From assembly GCF_029626155.1 (NCBI RefSeq), contig NZ_JARUBL010000001.1:310001-374000 (forward strand): a stretch of 64,000 bases of DNA, written 5' to 3'. The DNA comes from Solwaraspora sp. WMMD1047. Lineage in GTDB: Bacteria > Actinomycetota > Actinomycetes > Mycobacteriales > Micromonosporaceae. Of the stretch, positions 45,813 to 54,435 are shown piece by piece. The notes beneath the pieces were generated by a model. It ran no database searches. It had not been told where the DNA came from and worked only from the letters and a program-made list of their open reading frames with translations. The position numbers and the translations under genes are program-made. Every line of letters begins with the position of its first letter. The first letter of the stretch is position 1.

Positions 45813-45846
45813 GGAGGGGCGCCTCGGCCGGCCCGGGCGCCCCTCC
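45813..45846 (-). terminator. terminator after the ArsR/SRPBCC operon
   Basis: 11-bp arms (GGAGGGGCGCC at 45813-45823 and complement at 45836-45846), with longer imperfect pairing outside, about 10 bp past the stop of the SRPBCC gene on the minus strand. Confidence 0.75.
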
Positions 45847-45854
45847 CCACGAAC

Positions 45855-46325
45855 TCAGCGCAGGGTGCCGAGGTAGGTGTCGAGGGCGGCGTACGACTGG
45901 GCCGCGCCCTCCTCCATCCCGGAGGAGAGCATGCCGTCCCGATCTTCCTTGGTGTCGAACCGGGTGGTGCTGGTGACGGTGGTCTTGCCGTCGACCTCGG
46001 TCAGCGCCAGCGTCTCGACGGCGATGTGGCCGGGCATACCCTCGAACTCGAAGGTCTGGACGATCTTCTCCGGCGGGACGATCTCGCGGAACTCGCCCCG
46101 GAAGGCGTACGCGTTGCCGTCGTCGGCGTGTTCGACGAACCGCCACCGGCCGCCGACCCGCAGGTCGAGCTCGATGTCGAGCGGGTTGCCGCGTCCCCAC
46201 CAGTGCTTGAGGTGCTCGGCCTGGGTGTGGGCGGCGAAGACCAGTTCGCGGGGGGCGTCGAAGACGCGGGTCATGGTGATCTCGTGGTCGGACGGGAGGG
46301 TCACGGTCGGCTTGCTCGGGCTCAC
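45855..46325 (-). CDS. SRPBCC (AHSA1-type) domain protein
   Basis: A 156-residue START/Bet v1-fold protein of the AHSA1-like group: TRVFDAPRELVFAAHTQAEHLKHWWG, then WRFVEHADDGNAYAFRGEFREIVPPEKI and a C-terminal helix. Such proteins bind hydrophobic ligands; the function is often unknown. The GTG start overlaps the stop of the ArsR gene (GTGA), a very common actinobacterial pairing. Confidence 0.87.
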   Translation of the reverse strand: MSPSKPTVTLPSDHEITMTRVFDAPRELVFAAHTQAEHLKHWWGRGNPLDIELDLRVGGRWRFVEHADDGNAYAFRGEFREIVPPEKIVQTFEFEGMPGHIAVETLALTEVDGKTTVTSTTRFDTKEDRDGMLSSGMEEGAAQSYAALDTYLGTLR

Positions 46326-46669
46326 TGTTCTCTCCTTGGTTGTTGTTGTTTCTGCACGTCGCGCAGGTATTCGTCGAGCGTGTCGTAGCGCTCGTCCCAG
46401 AGCCGGCGGTACTGCGCGACCCACTCGGCGAGGGTGCGCAGCGGGGCCGGCTCGATCCGGCACCGCCGCCACTGGGCGTCCCGGATCCGGGTGATCAGCC
46501 CGGCCTTCTCCAGCACGTTCAGGTGTTTGGAGATCGCCTGCACGCTGATCGGGAACGGTTCCGCCAACTCGTTGACCGTCGCCTCGCCGGTGGCCAGTCG
46601 GGCCAGGATCGCCCGGCGGGTCGGGTCGGCGAGGGCGGCGAACACGTCGCTGACCGGATCTGCTGTCAT
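46322..46669 (-). CDS. ArsR family transcriptional regulator
   Basis: A 115-residue winged-helix repressor (AALADPTRRAILARLATGEATVNELAEPFPISVQAISKHLNVLEKAGLI). There is no Cys metal-binding set, so it belongs to the non-metal ArsR group that accompanies SRPBCC genes. It is first in a two-gene operon and preceded by GGTTGA dyads, consistent with autoregulation. Confidence 0.9.
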   Translation of the reverse strand: MTADPVSDVFAALADPTRRAILARLATGEATVNELAEPFPISVQAISKHLNVLEKAGLITRIRDAQWRRCRIEPAPLRTLAEWVAQYRRLWDERYDTLDEYLRDVQKQQQPRREQ

Positions 46670-46678
46670 TACCTGCCT

Positions 46679-46710
46679 TCAACCATCTGGTTTATCAACC
46701 GATAGGTTGA
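46679..46710. promoter_or_regulatory. probable ArsR operator
   Basis: TCAACC-GATA-GGTTGA (46695-46710), a perfect 6-bp dyad, with an extra TTCAACC half-site at 46679, just upstream of the arsR-type start. Comparable dyads control other ArsR/SRPBCC operons; binding is inferred. Confidence 0.65.
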
Positions 46711-46818
46711 ATATACAGCTCACGCAGGCGCTGTCAAGCCCGCGATGCTGGCGCTGGCGTGGTGACAGCCGGCGCTACTGTGGACACCATCCGTGTCGCG
46801 GAAATGGCGAGGTCGTCG

Positions 46819-47775
46819 ATGAGCGTGACTCCCCGGGCACCGCGGGCCGGCGCCAGCCGGCTCCGACCGATCGCTACCACGGTCGCCGTCGTACTCACCC
46901 TGGCGCTGGCCGGGATGGCCGGCTGCGACGGTGACAAGGAGTCCGCGCTGCCGTCGGTCCAGGAGAAGCTGGAAGAGTCCCAGATCTACGGCCGGGACAA
47001 GATCAAGATCGGGGTGGCCACCTTCGAGCCGCTGATGGGCGTCCTGCAGAACGGCGTCTACAGCGGATTCGACATCGAGATCGCCCGCTACATCGCCGCC
47101 TCCCTCGGCTACGACGGCGACCAGAACATCGAGTTCGTCGCCCTGGCCACCGAGGACCGCATCCCCGCCCTGCAGGGCGGCCAGGTCGACCTGGTGGTGG
47201 CCAGCTTCTCGATCACCGAGGAGCGGTCGAAGCTGGTCAGCTTCGCCGGCCCGTACTTCATCACTACCCAGGAGGTGATGGTCCCGGTCGCGCTGCGAAA
47301 CGACATCCGGACCCTGGAGGACCTGCAGAACCCCGAGTACCGGGTCTGCGTCAGCGGCGGCTCGACCACCGAGGCCGAACTGAAGCGCCGCGACGTCAAC
47401 CTGCTGGTCGTCAAGACCGTCCGGGAGTGCCTGGAGGGCCTGCAGTCCGGCGACTTCCAGGCGATGAGCTCCGACGAGACCATCCTGGCCGGGTTCCTCT
47501 CCGAATACCCGGGCGAGTTCGAGATCGTCGACATGCCGTTCGGCACCAGCGAGCAACTCGGCGTCGGGGTGCCGATCAGCGACCCGGCGCTGCGCGACCT
47601 GGTCGCCTACTTCCTCGACAAGAGCTACCAGGCCGGCCGGGACGGCGAGAGCAGCCCGTGGCTGGTCGCGTACAACCGGACCCTGGGCCCGTGGCTCGGG
47701 CCGGACAAGGTGCAGCCGCCACCGCTGAACGTGCCGGAGCTTGTCGACTTCGACGACAAGGCGCCACGGGGATGA
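46819..47775 (+). CDS. amino-acid-type solute-binding lipoprotein (GlnH-like), no ABC partner nearby
   Basis: About 318 residues from ATG 46819 (GAGG upstream; other in-frame starts at 46759 and 46804). A lipoprotein signal ends at GMAGC, Cys 36 being the lipidated residue. The rest is a family 3 periplasmic-binding fold for polar amino acids: KIKIGVATFEPLMG, YSGFDIEIARYIAASLGYD, IPALQGGQVDLVVASFSITEER. No ABC ATPase or permease gene accompanies it; instead it overlaps a polytopic membrane protein gene by 4 bp (ATGA). A sensing role like GlnH of the mycobacterial GlnH-GlnX-PknG system is possible, but no kinase is seen. Confidence 0.85.
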   Translation: MSVTPRAPRAGASRLRPIATTVAVVLTLALAGMAGCDGDKESALPSVQEKLEESQIYGRDKIKIGVATFEPLMGVLQNGVYSGFDIEIARYIAASLGYDGDQNIEFVALATEDRIPALQGGQVDLVVASFSITEERSKLVSFAGPYFITTQEVMVPVALRNDIRTLEDLQNPEYRVCVSGGSTTEAELKRRDVNLLVVKTVRECLEGLQSGDFQAMSSDETILAGFLSEYPGEFEIVDMPFGTSEQLGVGVPISDPALRDLVAYFLDKSYQAGRDGESSPWLVAYNRTLGPWLGPDKVQPPPLNVPELVDFDDKAPRG

Positions 47776-48896
47776 CCGCCACGCCGCGGGAGAGTGCGGC
47801 GGAGCCGCCGCCGGCGGTGCCTCGGCAGCCGCCGCCGGCGGCGCCACCTCCGACCCCGGCCGAGCCTCCACCGCATCCGGTACGCACACCAGCCGCCTCC
47901 GCACCGGCCAAGCTGGACGACCAGCGCCGGGCCGCCTCCAGCCAGTCGTTCTGGTCGGTGGCGGTCGGCGTACCGGCGGTCATCTCGGTCCTGCGGCTGG
48001 TGGTCGAGGCCGGCGGCGAGCTGCAGACCACCCTGCTGCTGGTGGCCAACGTCAACCCGGTCAACCTGGTGGCGGCCTTCGCGGCGACCTCGTCGCGGCT
48101 GGTCTCGGGTCTGCTCATCCTGCTCTTCGCGATCAGCGCCGTGCTGGCGGCCAGCGTCGACCCGAACCCCCGGCACGGCGACCGGGACCGCCGGCCGCTG
48201 GTGGTGCGCTGGAAGCACGTCGCTCCGATGTGGTTCGTCATCCTGGTGCTGGTGGTGGCGCTGGCCACCTGGCAGATCCTCTACCTGCCGCTGCTGCTGC
48301 CGGCGGTCGCCGCGATGTTCCAACTCTCGCCAAGCAGGTTGCACCCGAACCGGTGGGTCCAGGCCGCGTTCATCGTCCCGCTGCTGGCCGCGTACGGCTG
48401 GTTCGTCGGGCCGACGGTGCGGGACGCGGCCGGGCAGCGGGAGTACGTGGTCGTCGCGATCTTCGTGGCCCCGGCGCTGCTGGCGCTGGCGGTGACCGGG
48501 CCGATCCACCGGTTGACGGTCCGGCCGCTGGCCACCGCCGCCCCGCTGGTGCTGCTGGTGGCGATGCTCTGGTCGGCGTACGCGGTGGTCACCACGCCGG
48601 TGCTGCCGCTGACGGTGACGTCGGTGGATGCGGGCGCCGAGCCGGACGAGGACATCCGCGGCCATATCGTCGCGGTCGACGACGTGCACACCATCCTGCT
48701 TCAGGAGCGGGGCGGGGTGCGCTACATCCCGGTGGATGACGTACGGTCGACGGTGCTCTGCCCGGGTGAGGAGGAGCTGCCCCGCTATCGGTTGCGGGTG
48801 CACGGCTTCCACGTCGAGGACTCCATCCTGGAGGGCCTCGGCCGCCGCGAACGCCCGGCCGCCCCGATCAACGCCGCCTGCCGTACGCCGAGTTGA
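47772..48896 (+). CDS. polytopic membrane protein with Pro-rich N-terminus, function unknown
   Basis: A 374-residue protein. The first ~50 residues are Pro/Ala-rich (PPPAVPRQPPPAAPPPTP). About six to seven membrane segments follow (near 60-80, 110-130, 155-195, 205-225, 232-252 and 260-285). The last ~90 residues are soluble and contain GHIVAVDDVHTILLQERGG, which looks like small beta strands, and a Cys pair. No family is recognised. The ATG overlaps the stop of the solute-binding lipoprotein and a secreted-protein gene starts 9 bp downstream, so the three form an operon. It could be the signalling or transport partner of the lipoprotein. Confidence 0.75.
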   Translation: MTATPRESAAEPPPAVPRQPPPAAPPPTPAEPPPHPVRTPAASAPAKLDDQRRAASSQSFWSVAVGVPAVISVLRLVVEAGGELQTTLLLVANVNPVNLVAAFAATSSRLVSGLLILLFAISAVLAASVDPNPRHGDRDRRPLVVRWKHVAPMWFVILVLVVALATWQILYLPLLLPAVAAMFQLSPSRLHPNRWVQAAFIVPLLAAYGWFVGPTVRDAAGQREYVVVAIFVAPALLALAVTGPIHRLTVRPLATAAPLVLLVAMLWSAYAVVTTPVLPLTVTSVDAGAEPDEDIRGHIVAVDDVHTILLQERGGVRYIPVDDVRSTVLCPGEEELPRYRLRVHGFHVEDSILEGLGRRERPAAPINAACRTPS

Positions 48897-48905
48897 GGAG
48901 AACCG

Positions 48906-50036
48906 TTGCTGCGTCACCGCCTGCCGCTGATCGCGTTGCTGGCCATCGCCGTCGTTCCGGTAACCGCCGCTGAGCCGGCGCGGGCCGCCGCGCAGCCGAG
49001 CCCGGAGCCGTCGCCCGCCGTCGCCACGATCGGCGGCACCGCGCGCTGCGACGTGAACACCGGGCAGTGGTCGGTCACCTGGACGACCGTTGCCTGGTCG
49101 ACCGGGCTCTCCATCGTGTCGATGCGGGACGAGGTCAACGACTTCACGTACCAGCAGCCGCAGAACCCCTACCCCACCGATCCCGCCGGCTCGCTCATCG
49201 CGGCCGGACTGCTGTTGCCGGGCGCGGCGCGGACGGCGAGCCTGACGGTGACCTTCACCGGCCCAGCCGGTGCCGAGTCGATCACCCGCGAGATGTCCTG
49301 GACCGTCGGCTGTCAGCAGCGCGAACTACCCGCCTGCGTACCTGTCGGGCAGGACCGGTACACGCACTCCTTCGACCCCGGCAGTACGGTGGCGACCGTC
49401 GAGATCGACGGCGCGCCCGCCTGCACCAACGCCGGGATCACCTTCCACAGCGCTGTCGGGCTGCCGGCCGGTCAGTTCCGGCCGGTCAGTTACCGGTTCG
49501 CGGGACTCGGTGGTACGAGCGCCGAGGTCTACGACAAGGTGGTGCTCTTCGCCGACACGCCGTCCTGTTCCTCGCGCCGCATACTCGCGTTCGGCTCACC
49601 ATTGACCGCCGCCGAGAACCCGAACCAGCTGCTGGGATCCACCGAGGCGCCGGGCAACCGCTCGACGGGTCCGGTGATCGCGGACGTTCGGGGGCAGGGC
49701 GCCTGCATCGACGTGACGGTGCAGGAGGCTTCCGTCCGGGTGCGGACCGGGCCGCGCACCCAGGTTCCCGCGATCCGGCTGACGGTGAGCAATGACGCCG
49801 ACGCGGTGCTGCCGGCCGCCTTTGCCGTGCTCTACGGGGCCACGGCTGGCGGAACCCGGTTGAGTTTCCACCAGGCGGAGCCGGGCGAGACAGCCACCGT
49901 CGTCGTCGGACCGGGCGAGCAGATCCAGACAATCCAGCTCTGGTGGGATGTGACGCTGACGCCGGAGTTCGAGATGGCGGGACCCGGGTACACCTGGACC
50001 GCGCCGCCCACCCCGCCCCGGCGTCCGGGCACCTGA
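48906..50036 (+). CDS. secreted protein, function unknown
   Basis: A 376-residue protein with a signal peptide (LLRHRLPLIALLAIAVV...ARAAA). The mature part is rich in beta-type Ser/Thr/Val segments with about eight Cys, suggesting disulfide-stabilised beta-sandwich domains (CDVNTGQWSVTWTTVAW, CQQRELPAC, CTNAG, CSSRR). No catalytic motif or known family is seen. The TTG start is supported by GAGGAGA 4 nt upstream. It is third in the operon with the solute-binding lipoprotein and the membrane protein and converges on the chitinase gene 24 bp away. Confidence 0.7.
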   Translation: MLRHRLPLIALLAIAVVPVTAAEPARAAAQPSPEPSPAVATIGGTARCDVNTGQWSVTWTTVAWSTGLSIVSMRDEVNDFTYQQPQNPYPTDPAGSLIAAGLLLPGAARTASLTVTFTGPAGAESITREMSWTVGCQQRELPACVPVGQDRYTHSFDPGSTVATVEIDGAPACTNAGITFHSAVGLPAGQFRPVSYRFAGLGGTSAEVYDKVVLFADTPSCSSRRILAFGSPLTAAENPNQLLGSTEAPGNRSTGPVIADVRGQGACIDVTVQEASVRVRTGPRTQVPAIRLTVSNDADAVLPAAFAVLYGATAGGTRLSFHQAEPGETATVVVGPGEQIQTIQLWWDVTLTPEFEMAGPGYTWTAPPTPPRRPGT

Positions 50037-50060
50037 GCTGGGTGGGCGGCGGACGGTCGG

Positions 50061-51143
50061 TCAGCAGTAGAGGTTGCCGCCGGGGGTGGTGCCGAGGATG
50101 CCGACGAAGTGCTGGTACGAGTTGACCCGGCTCTGCACCTGGGCCGGGTTGCGGCCGTCGCACTCCAGGCTGCCGTTGATGCTGCGGATCGTCTGGCCGA
50201 AGCCGTGCCCGTTGACCATCGCGTCGTGCGGGGTCATGGTGCCCGGCCCACGCTGGGTGTTCCAGTACCAGAGCGCGGTCTTCCAGGCCACCGAGGCGTC
50301 CTGCTGGACCAGCCAGGGGTTGGTCAGCAGCGGCAGGCCGAGCGCGTCGCCGGCCGCCTTGTAGTTGAAGTTCCAGCTCAACTGGACCGGGCCGCGTCCG
50401 TAGTAGGCGGCCTGGCCGGCGGGGCAGCCGTACGGCTGGCCGGGGTCGCAGTAGTGCGGGTAGTTCGCGGTGTTCTGCTCGACGATGTGGACCAGGCCGC
50501 CGGTCTCGTGGTTGACGTTGGCCAGGAACGCCGCCGCCTCCCGCCGCCGGGTGGTGTCGTCGCCGGTCTTGGCGAAGCCGGGGTACGCGCCGAGCGCGGC
50601 GGTCAGGCCGGCGTAGGTGTAGAAGTCGTTCCGGTTCGGGAACATCTGCTGGAACTGGGCCTGGCTGACCACGAAGCCGCCCTGGCCCGGCGGGTTCGGC
50701 GGCGGTGCGGTGGTGCCGCCACCGGAGCAGGTGAAGGGCTCCCAGTACCAGGTGCTGATCACCGGGTCGTAGCCCGGGTTGTCGTGTTCGGCGCGGTAGT
50801 ACCGGCCGTCGGTGTAGCGGACGATGTCGCCGGCCCGGTAGTTCGTGCCGGCCCGCCAGTTCGGGTAGTTGCAGGTGGGGGCGGGGTTGCCGGTGCCGCC
50901 GTCGCAGCCGCCCCGGTCGGCCCAGACGCCGGTGGTGCCGGGCGGCGCCTCGCCCTGGGTCCACCAGTTGGCGTACCAGTTGCGGCCGTTGTGGGAGACG
51001 GTGGCGCCGCCGGTGTAGACGGCCGACGCGTTCCAGGGGGTGGCGCAGGTGGCGGCGGAGGCGGCGGTCATCGGTACGACGGCCGCCACCGCGGCGGCGA
51101 CCGCGATAACCGCGAACGGCGCGATGAAGCGAAGTCTCGGCAT
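50061..51143 (-). CDS. secreted GH19 chitinase with two chitin-binding modules
   Basis: A 360-residue protein. After the signal peptide (ending ASAA) come two CBM5/12-type chitin-binding modules (about 35-80 and 90-140, with conserved aromatics such as WYANWWTQGE and YYRAEHDNPG), a Pro/Gly linker (145-155), and a GH19 catalytic domain. The general-acid Glu is in NVNHETGGL, and the substrate-cleft block YYGRGPVQLSWNFNY is intact. It cleaves chitin by inversion. GGAGGG is 7 nt upstream of the ATG. Small dyads upstream suggest regulated expression. Confidence 0.92.
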   Translation of the reverse strand: MPRLRFIAPFAVIAVAAAVAAVVPMTAASAATCATPWNASAVYTGGATVSHNGRNWYANWWTQGEAPPGTTGVWADRGGCDGGTGNPAPTCNYPNWRAGTNYRAGDIVRYTDGRYYRAEHDNPGYDPVISTWYWEPFTCSGGGTTAPPPNPPGQGGFVVSQAQFQQMFPNRNDFYTYAGLTAALGAYPGFAKTGDDTTRRREAAAFLANVNHETGGLVHIVEQNTANYPHYCDPGQPYGCPAGQAAYYGRGPVQLSWNFNYKAAGDALGLPLLTNPWLVQQDASVAWKTALWYWNTQRGPGTMTPHDAMVNGHGFGQTIRSINGSLECDGRNPAQVQSRVNSYQHFVGILGTTPGGNLYC

Positions 51144-51159
51144 TAGGAAACCCTCCTAA

Positions 51160-51178
51160 CTGTTTAGTTTGCTAACAG
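51160..51178. promoter_or_regulatory. nested dyads upstream of the chitinase gene
   Basis: CTGTT...AACAG (51160-51164 and 51174-51178) encloses TTAG-TTTG-CTAA (51164-51175). The AT-rich dyads lie about 20-35 bp upstream of the chitinase start, where a repressor would act. They do not match the known Streptomyces chitinase direct repeat. Confidence 0.45.
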
Positions 51179-51207
51179 TATCAGAGGATTGAGATCCATC
51201 TCTCAGC

Positions 51208-52365
51208 TCAATAGGAACGCTCCTGGCCGAGCACGTGCTGCGCGATGAAGTTCAGGATCATCTCCCGGCTCACCGGGGCGATCCGGCCGGCCCGGACCGC
51301 CCCCAGCAGGGTCGCCACGCCGTACTCGGTGGTCATGCCGTTGCCGCCGTGCGCCTGGATCGCGGTGTCCACGGCCAGCGCCGCCGCCTCGGCGCAGGCG
51401 TACTTGGCGAGATTCGCCGCCACCCCGGCCTCCAGGTCGCGACCCGCGTCGTAGAGGGTCGCCGCCTTCGCCACCATCAACCGGGCCAACTCCACCTGCA
51501 CGGTGGCGTGCGCCAGCGGGTGCGCCACCCCCTGATGCGCGCCGATCGGCCGGCCCCACACCTGCCGGCTCGCCGTGTAGGTGCAGGCGCGGTCCAGCGC
51601 GTACCGGCCGGTCCCGGCGGCCATCGCGGCCACCGTGATCCGCTCCGGGTTGAGCCCGGCGAAGAGCGCCGGCAGGCCGGAGTCCAACCCGCCGATCAGC
51701 GCGTCGGCCGGCAACCGCACCTCGTCGAGGTAGAGCAGCCACTGGTTCTCCGGCGACACGATCTCCAGGTCCAGCCTGGACGAGGTGAGCCCGGCCGCGT
51801 CGGTCGGCACCATGAACAGCGCCGGCTTGAGCTTGCCGGTGGCCGCGTCCGTGGTCCGCGCCACCACCAGCACGTACGCCGCCTCGTCCACCCCGGAGAT
51901 GAAGCACTTGCGGCCGGAGAGCAGCCAGTCGTCACCGTCGCGGCGGGCGGTGGTGCCGAGCCGGTGGAAGTTCGAACCGGCCTCCGGCTCGGTGATCGCG
52001 AAGACCACCTTCAGCGAACCGTCCGCGAAGCCGGGCAGGAAACGCGCCCGCTGCTCCTCGGTGCCGTGTTTCGCGATCACGGTGGCCGCGATCGCCGGCG
52101 AGACCACCAGCAGCAGCAGCGGGCAGCCGGCCGCCGCGAGCTCCTCACAGACGATGGCCAGCTCGGTGATCCCGCCGCCGCCACCGCCGTACTCGGCCGG
52201 CACGCTCACCCCGAGGTAGCCGAGGCCGGCGGCCTCATCCCAGAGCTCCGTGGTGTGCTCGCCGGCCTTCGCCTTCGCCACGAAATACCCGTGGCCGTAC
52301 CGGCGGCCGAGCGCCGCCACGGCGTCGCGGAGCTGAGCCTGCTCCGGGGTGAGATCGAAGTCCAT
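51208..52365 (-). CDS. acyl-CoA dehydrogenase family protein
   Basis: A 385-residue flavoprotein. The N-terminal helical domain (LTPEQAQLRDAVAALGRRY), the FAD/substrate motif FAITEPEAGSN and the C-terminal QAHGGNGMTTEYG identify the acyl-CoA dehydrogenase family. It would introduce a 2,3-double bond into an acyl-CoA before carboxylation. It is last in the minus-strand operon, 18 bp after the biotin carboxylase gene. Isovaleryl-CoA or citronellyl-CoA type substrates are suggested by the operon, not by the sequence itself. Confidence 0.87.
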   Translation of the reverse strand: MDFDLTPEQAQLRDAVAALGRRYGHGYFVAKAKAGEHTTELWDEAAGLGYLGVSVPAEYGGGGGGITELAIVCEELAAAGCPLLLLVVSPAIAATVIAKHGTEEQRARFLPGFADGSLKVVFAITEPEAGSNFHRLGTTARRDGDDWLLSGRKCFISGVDEAAYVLVVARTTDAATGKLKPALFMVPTDAAGLTSSRLDLEIVSPENQWLLYLDEVRLPADALIGGLDSGLPALFAGLNPERITVAAMAAGTGRYALDRACTYTASRQVWGRPIGAHQGVAHPLAHATVQVELARLMVAKAATLYDAGRDLEAGVAANLAKYACAEAAALAVDTAIQAHGGNGMTTEYGVATLLGAVRAGRIAPVSREMILNFIAQHVLGQERSY

Positions 52366-52383
52366 GTGCGCCTCCGGATCGGG

Positions 52384-54402
52384 CTATTCGGGGGTGACGA
52401 CGGCCAGCACGGCGCCGGTCTCGACCTGGCCGCCCGCCGCCACCGGCAGCTCGCTGACCACACCGGCGGTGGGGGCGTGCACCGGGTGCTCCAACTTCAT
52501 CGCCTCCAGCGTCAACAGCAGCTCGCCGGCGGCCACCCGCTGGCCGGCGGCCACCAGCACCCGGCTGACCGCGCCGGGCAGCGGGGCCAGCAGCGAACCC
52601 TCGGCCAGGTCCGGAGCCGGTTCCGGGAAGCGCGGCAGCTCGACCAGCGTCACCGAGCCGTCCGGACCGTCCACATGGCAGTCCGCGCCGACCTGGTGCA
52701 CCCGCAACGTCCGGCGCAGCCCGCCGACCTCCAGCGTCACCCGGTCCGGCGCGGAGCCGACCAGCACCACCTCGGGCAGCGCCTCGAACCCGGCTGGCGG
52801 GTTGGCAGTGTCCGGGCCGGTTCGCCGGACGGCCCAGCTGGCCAGTCCGCCACTGCGGTCAAGGCGGTAGTCGACCTCGATCGGGCCGGCCGGGGTGGCG
52901 TACCCGATGGTCTGTGGCCGGGCCGGGACGTTGCGCCAGCCGGACGGTAGGCCGGCCAGCACGGGCGCCGCCGCCCGCCGGGCCGCCGCGCCGGCCAGTG
53001 CGGCGGCCAGGCCGGCCAGCCCGATCTCGGCCGGCGAGGCGAGCAGCGGCGCGTGGACCTCCGGATGCCGGTCCAGGAACCCGGTGTCGGTGGCGCCGGC
53101 CCCGAACGCCGGGTGCCGCAGTACCCGCGCCAGCAGGTCCCGGTTGGTGACCACGCCGTGGATCTCGGCCCCGGCGAGCGCGCCGGCCAGCAGCCGGACC
53201 GCCTCCGGCCGGGTCGGCGCCCAGGCCACCAGCTTGGCCAGCATCGAGTCGTAGTGTGGGCCGACCACCGAACCGTCCCGCACCCCGGAGTCCAGCCGCA
53301 GGGTGGCCCGGTTCGGCTGTGGGCCGGCCGGTGGGGCGAACTCCACGGTCACCCCGGGCACCCGGAACCGGTGCAGGGTTCCGGTGGCCGGGAGCCACTC
53401 TGCCGCCGGGTTCTCGGCGCAGAGCCGTACCTCGATCGCGTGCCCCACCGGCGGCGGGGCCACCGCCGGCAGGTGACCGCCCTCGGCGATCACCAGTTGC
53501 AGCCGGACCAGGTCCAGCCCGGTGACGCATTCGGTTACCGGGTGCTCCACCTGCAGCCGGGTGTTCATCTCCAGGAAGAAGAACTCGCCGTCGTCGGTGA
53601 GCAGGAACTCGACCGTGCCGGCGCCGACGTAGTCGACCGCGCGGGCCGCGCGGACCGCCGCCTCCTGCAGCGCCGCGCGCAGCTCTGGGTCGACCGCCAC
53701 CGACGGCGTCTCCTCGACCAGCTTCTGGTGCCGGCGCTGGATCGAACACTCCCGCTCGCCGAGGGCGAGCACGGTCCCGTGCTGGTCGGCGACGACCTGC
53801 ACCTCGACGTGGCGGGCCCGCTCGACGTACCGCTCGATGAAGACCGTGCCGTCGCCGAACGCCCCGGCCGCCTCGCGCCGCGCCGCGGCGACCGCCCCGG
53901 CCAAGTCGCCGGCCGAGCGCACCAGCCGCATCCCGCGACCGCCGCCGCCAGCCGACGCCTTGACCAGTACGGGAAACGCGGTCACCTCGGCCGGCTCGGT
54001 GTACGTCGGCAGGATCGGCACCCCGGCGTCGGCCAGCAGCGCCTTCGCCTCGATCTTGGCGCCCATCGCGGCGACCGCCGAGGCAGGGGGGCCGACCCAG
54101 GTCAGCCCGGCGTCGACCACGGCGGCGGCGAACCCGGCGTGCTCGGCCAGGAAGCCGTAGCCCGGGTGGACCGCGTCGGCCCCGGCCCGCCGCGCCGCGT
54201 CGACCAGCAGCTCGACCCGGAGGTAGGTGTCGGCCGGCGCGGCGCCGGGCAGCCGCACGGCGACGTCGGCCTCGGCCACGTGCGGGGCGTCCGCGTCCGG
54301 GTCGGAGTGCACGGCGACGGTCTCGATCCCGACGGACCGGCAGGTGGCCATGATCCGGCGGGCGATCTCGCCCCGGTTCGCCACCAGCAGCCTGCGAATC
54401 AT
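52384..54402 (-). CDS. acyl-CoA carboxylase alpha subunit (biotin carboxylase + biotin carrier)
   Basis: A 672-residue protein. Biotin carboxylase domain: RRLLVANRGEIARRI at the start, ATP-grasp loop KASAGGGGRGMR, and the active-site EMNTRLQVEHPVTE. The C-terminal biotinyl domain has LEAMKLEHP with the biotinylated Lys at 636. It carboxylates biotin with ATP and bicarbonate and passes CO2 to the beta subunit encoded just upstream. Organisation matches MccA/AtuF-type 3-methylcrotonyl- or geranyl-CoA carboxylases. GGAGGGAGGG precedes the ATG. Confidence 0.92.
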   Translation of the reverse strand: MIRRLLVANRGEIARRIMATCRSVGIETVAVHSDPDADAPHVAEADVAVRLPGAAPADTYLRVELLVDAARRAGADAVHPGYGFLAEHAGFAAAVVDAGLTWVGPPASAVAAMGAKIEAKALLADAGVPILPTYTEPAEVTAFPVLVKASAGGGGRGMRLVRSAGDLAGAVAAARREAAGAFGDGTVFIERYVERARHVEVQVVADQHGTVLALGERECSIQRRHQKLVEETPSVAVDPELRAALQEAAVRAARAVDYVGAGTVEFLLTDDGEFFFLEMNTRLQVEHPVTECVTGLDLVRLQLVIAEGGHLPAVAPPPVGHAIEVRLCAENPAAEWLPATGTLHRFRVPGVTVEFAPPAGPQPNRATLRLDSGVRDGSVVGPHYDSMLAKLVAWAPTRPEAVRLLAGALAGAEIHGVVTNRDLLARVLRHPAFGAGATDTGFLDRHPEVHAPLLASPAEIGLAGLAAALAGAAARRAAAPVLAGLPSGWRNVPARPQTIGYATPAGPIEVDYRLDRSGGLASWAVRRTGPDTANPPAGFEALPEVVLVGSAPDRVTLEVGGLRRTLRVHQVGADCHVDGPDGSVTLVELPRFPEPAPDLAEGSLLAPLPGAVSRVLVAAGQRVAAGELLLTLEAMKLEHPVHAPTAGVVSELPVAAGGQVETGAVLAVVTPE

Positions 54403-54435
54403 CTGTCGGCCCTCCCTCCTGGTCTGGTCGGGGAC

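Noticed and set aside
45004-46200. A 398-codon minus-strand frame across lspA and the SRPBCC gene
   Set aside because: It is in the wrong frame relative to both clear genes and translates to Arg/Pro-rich low-complexity sequence.
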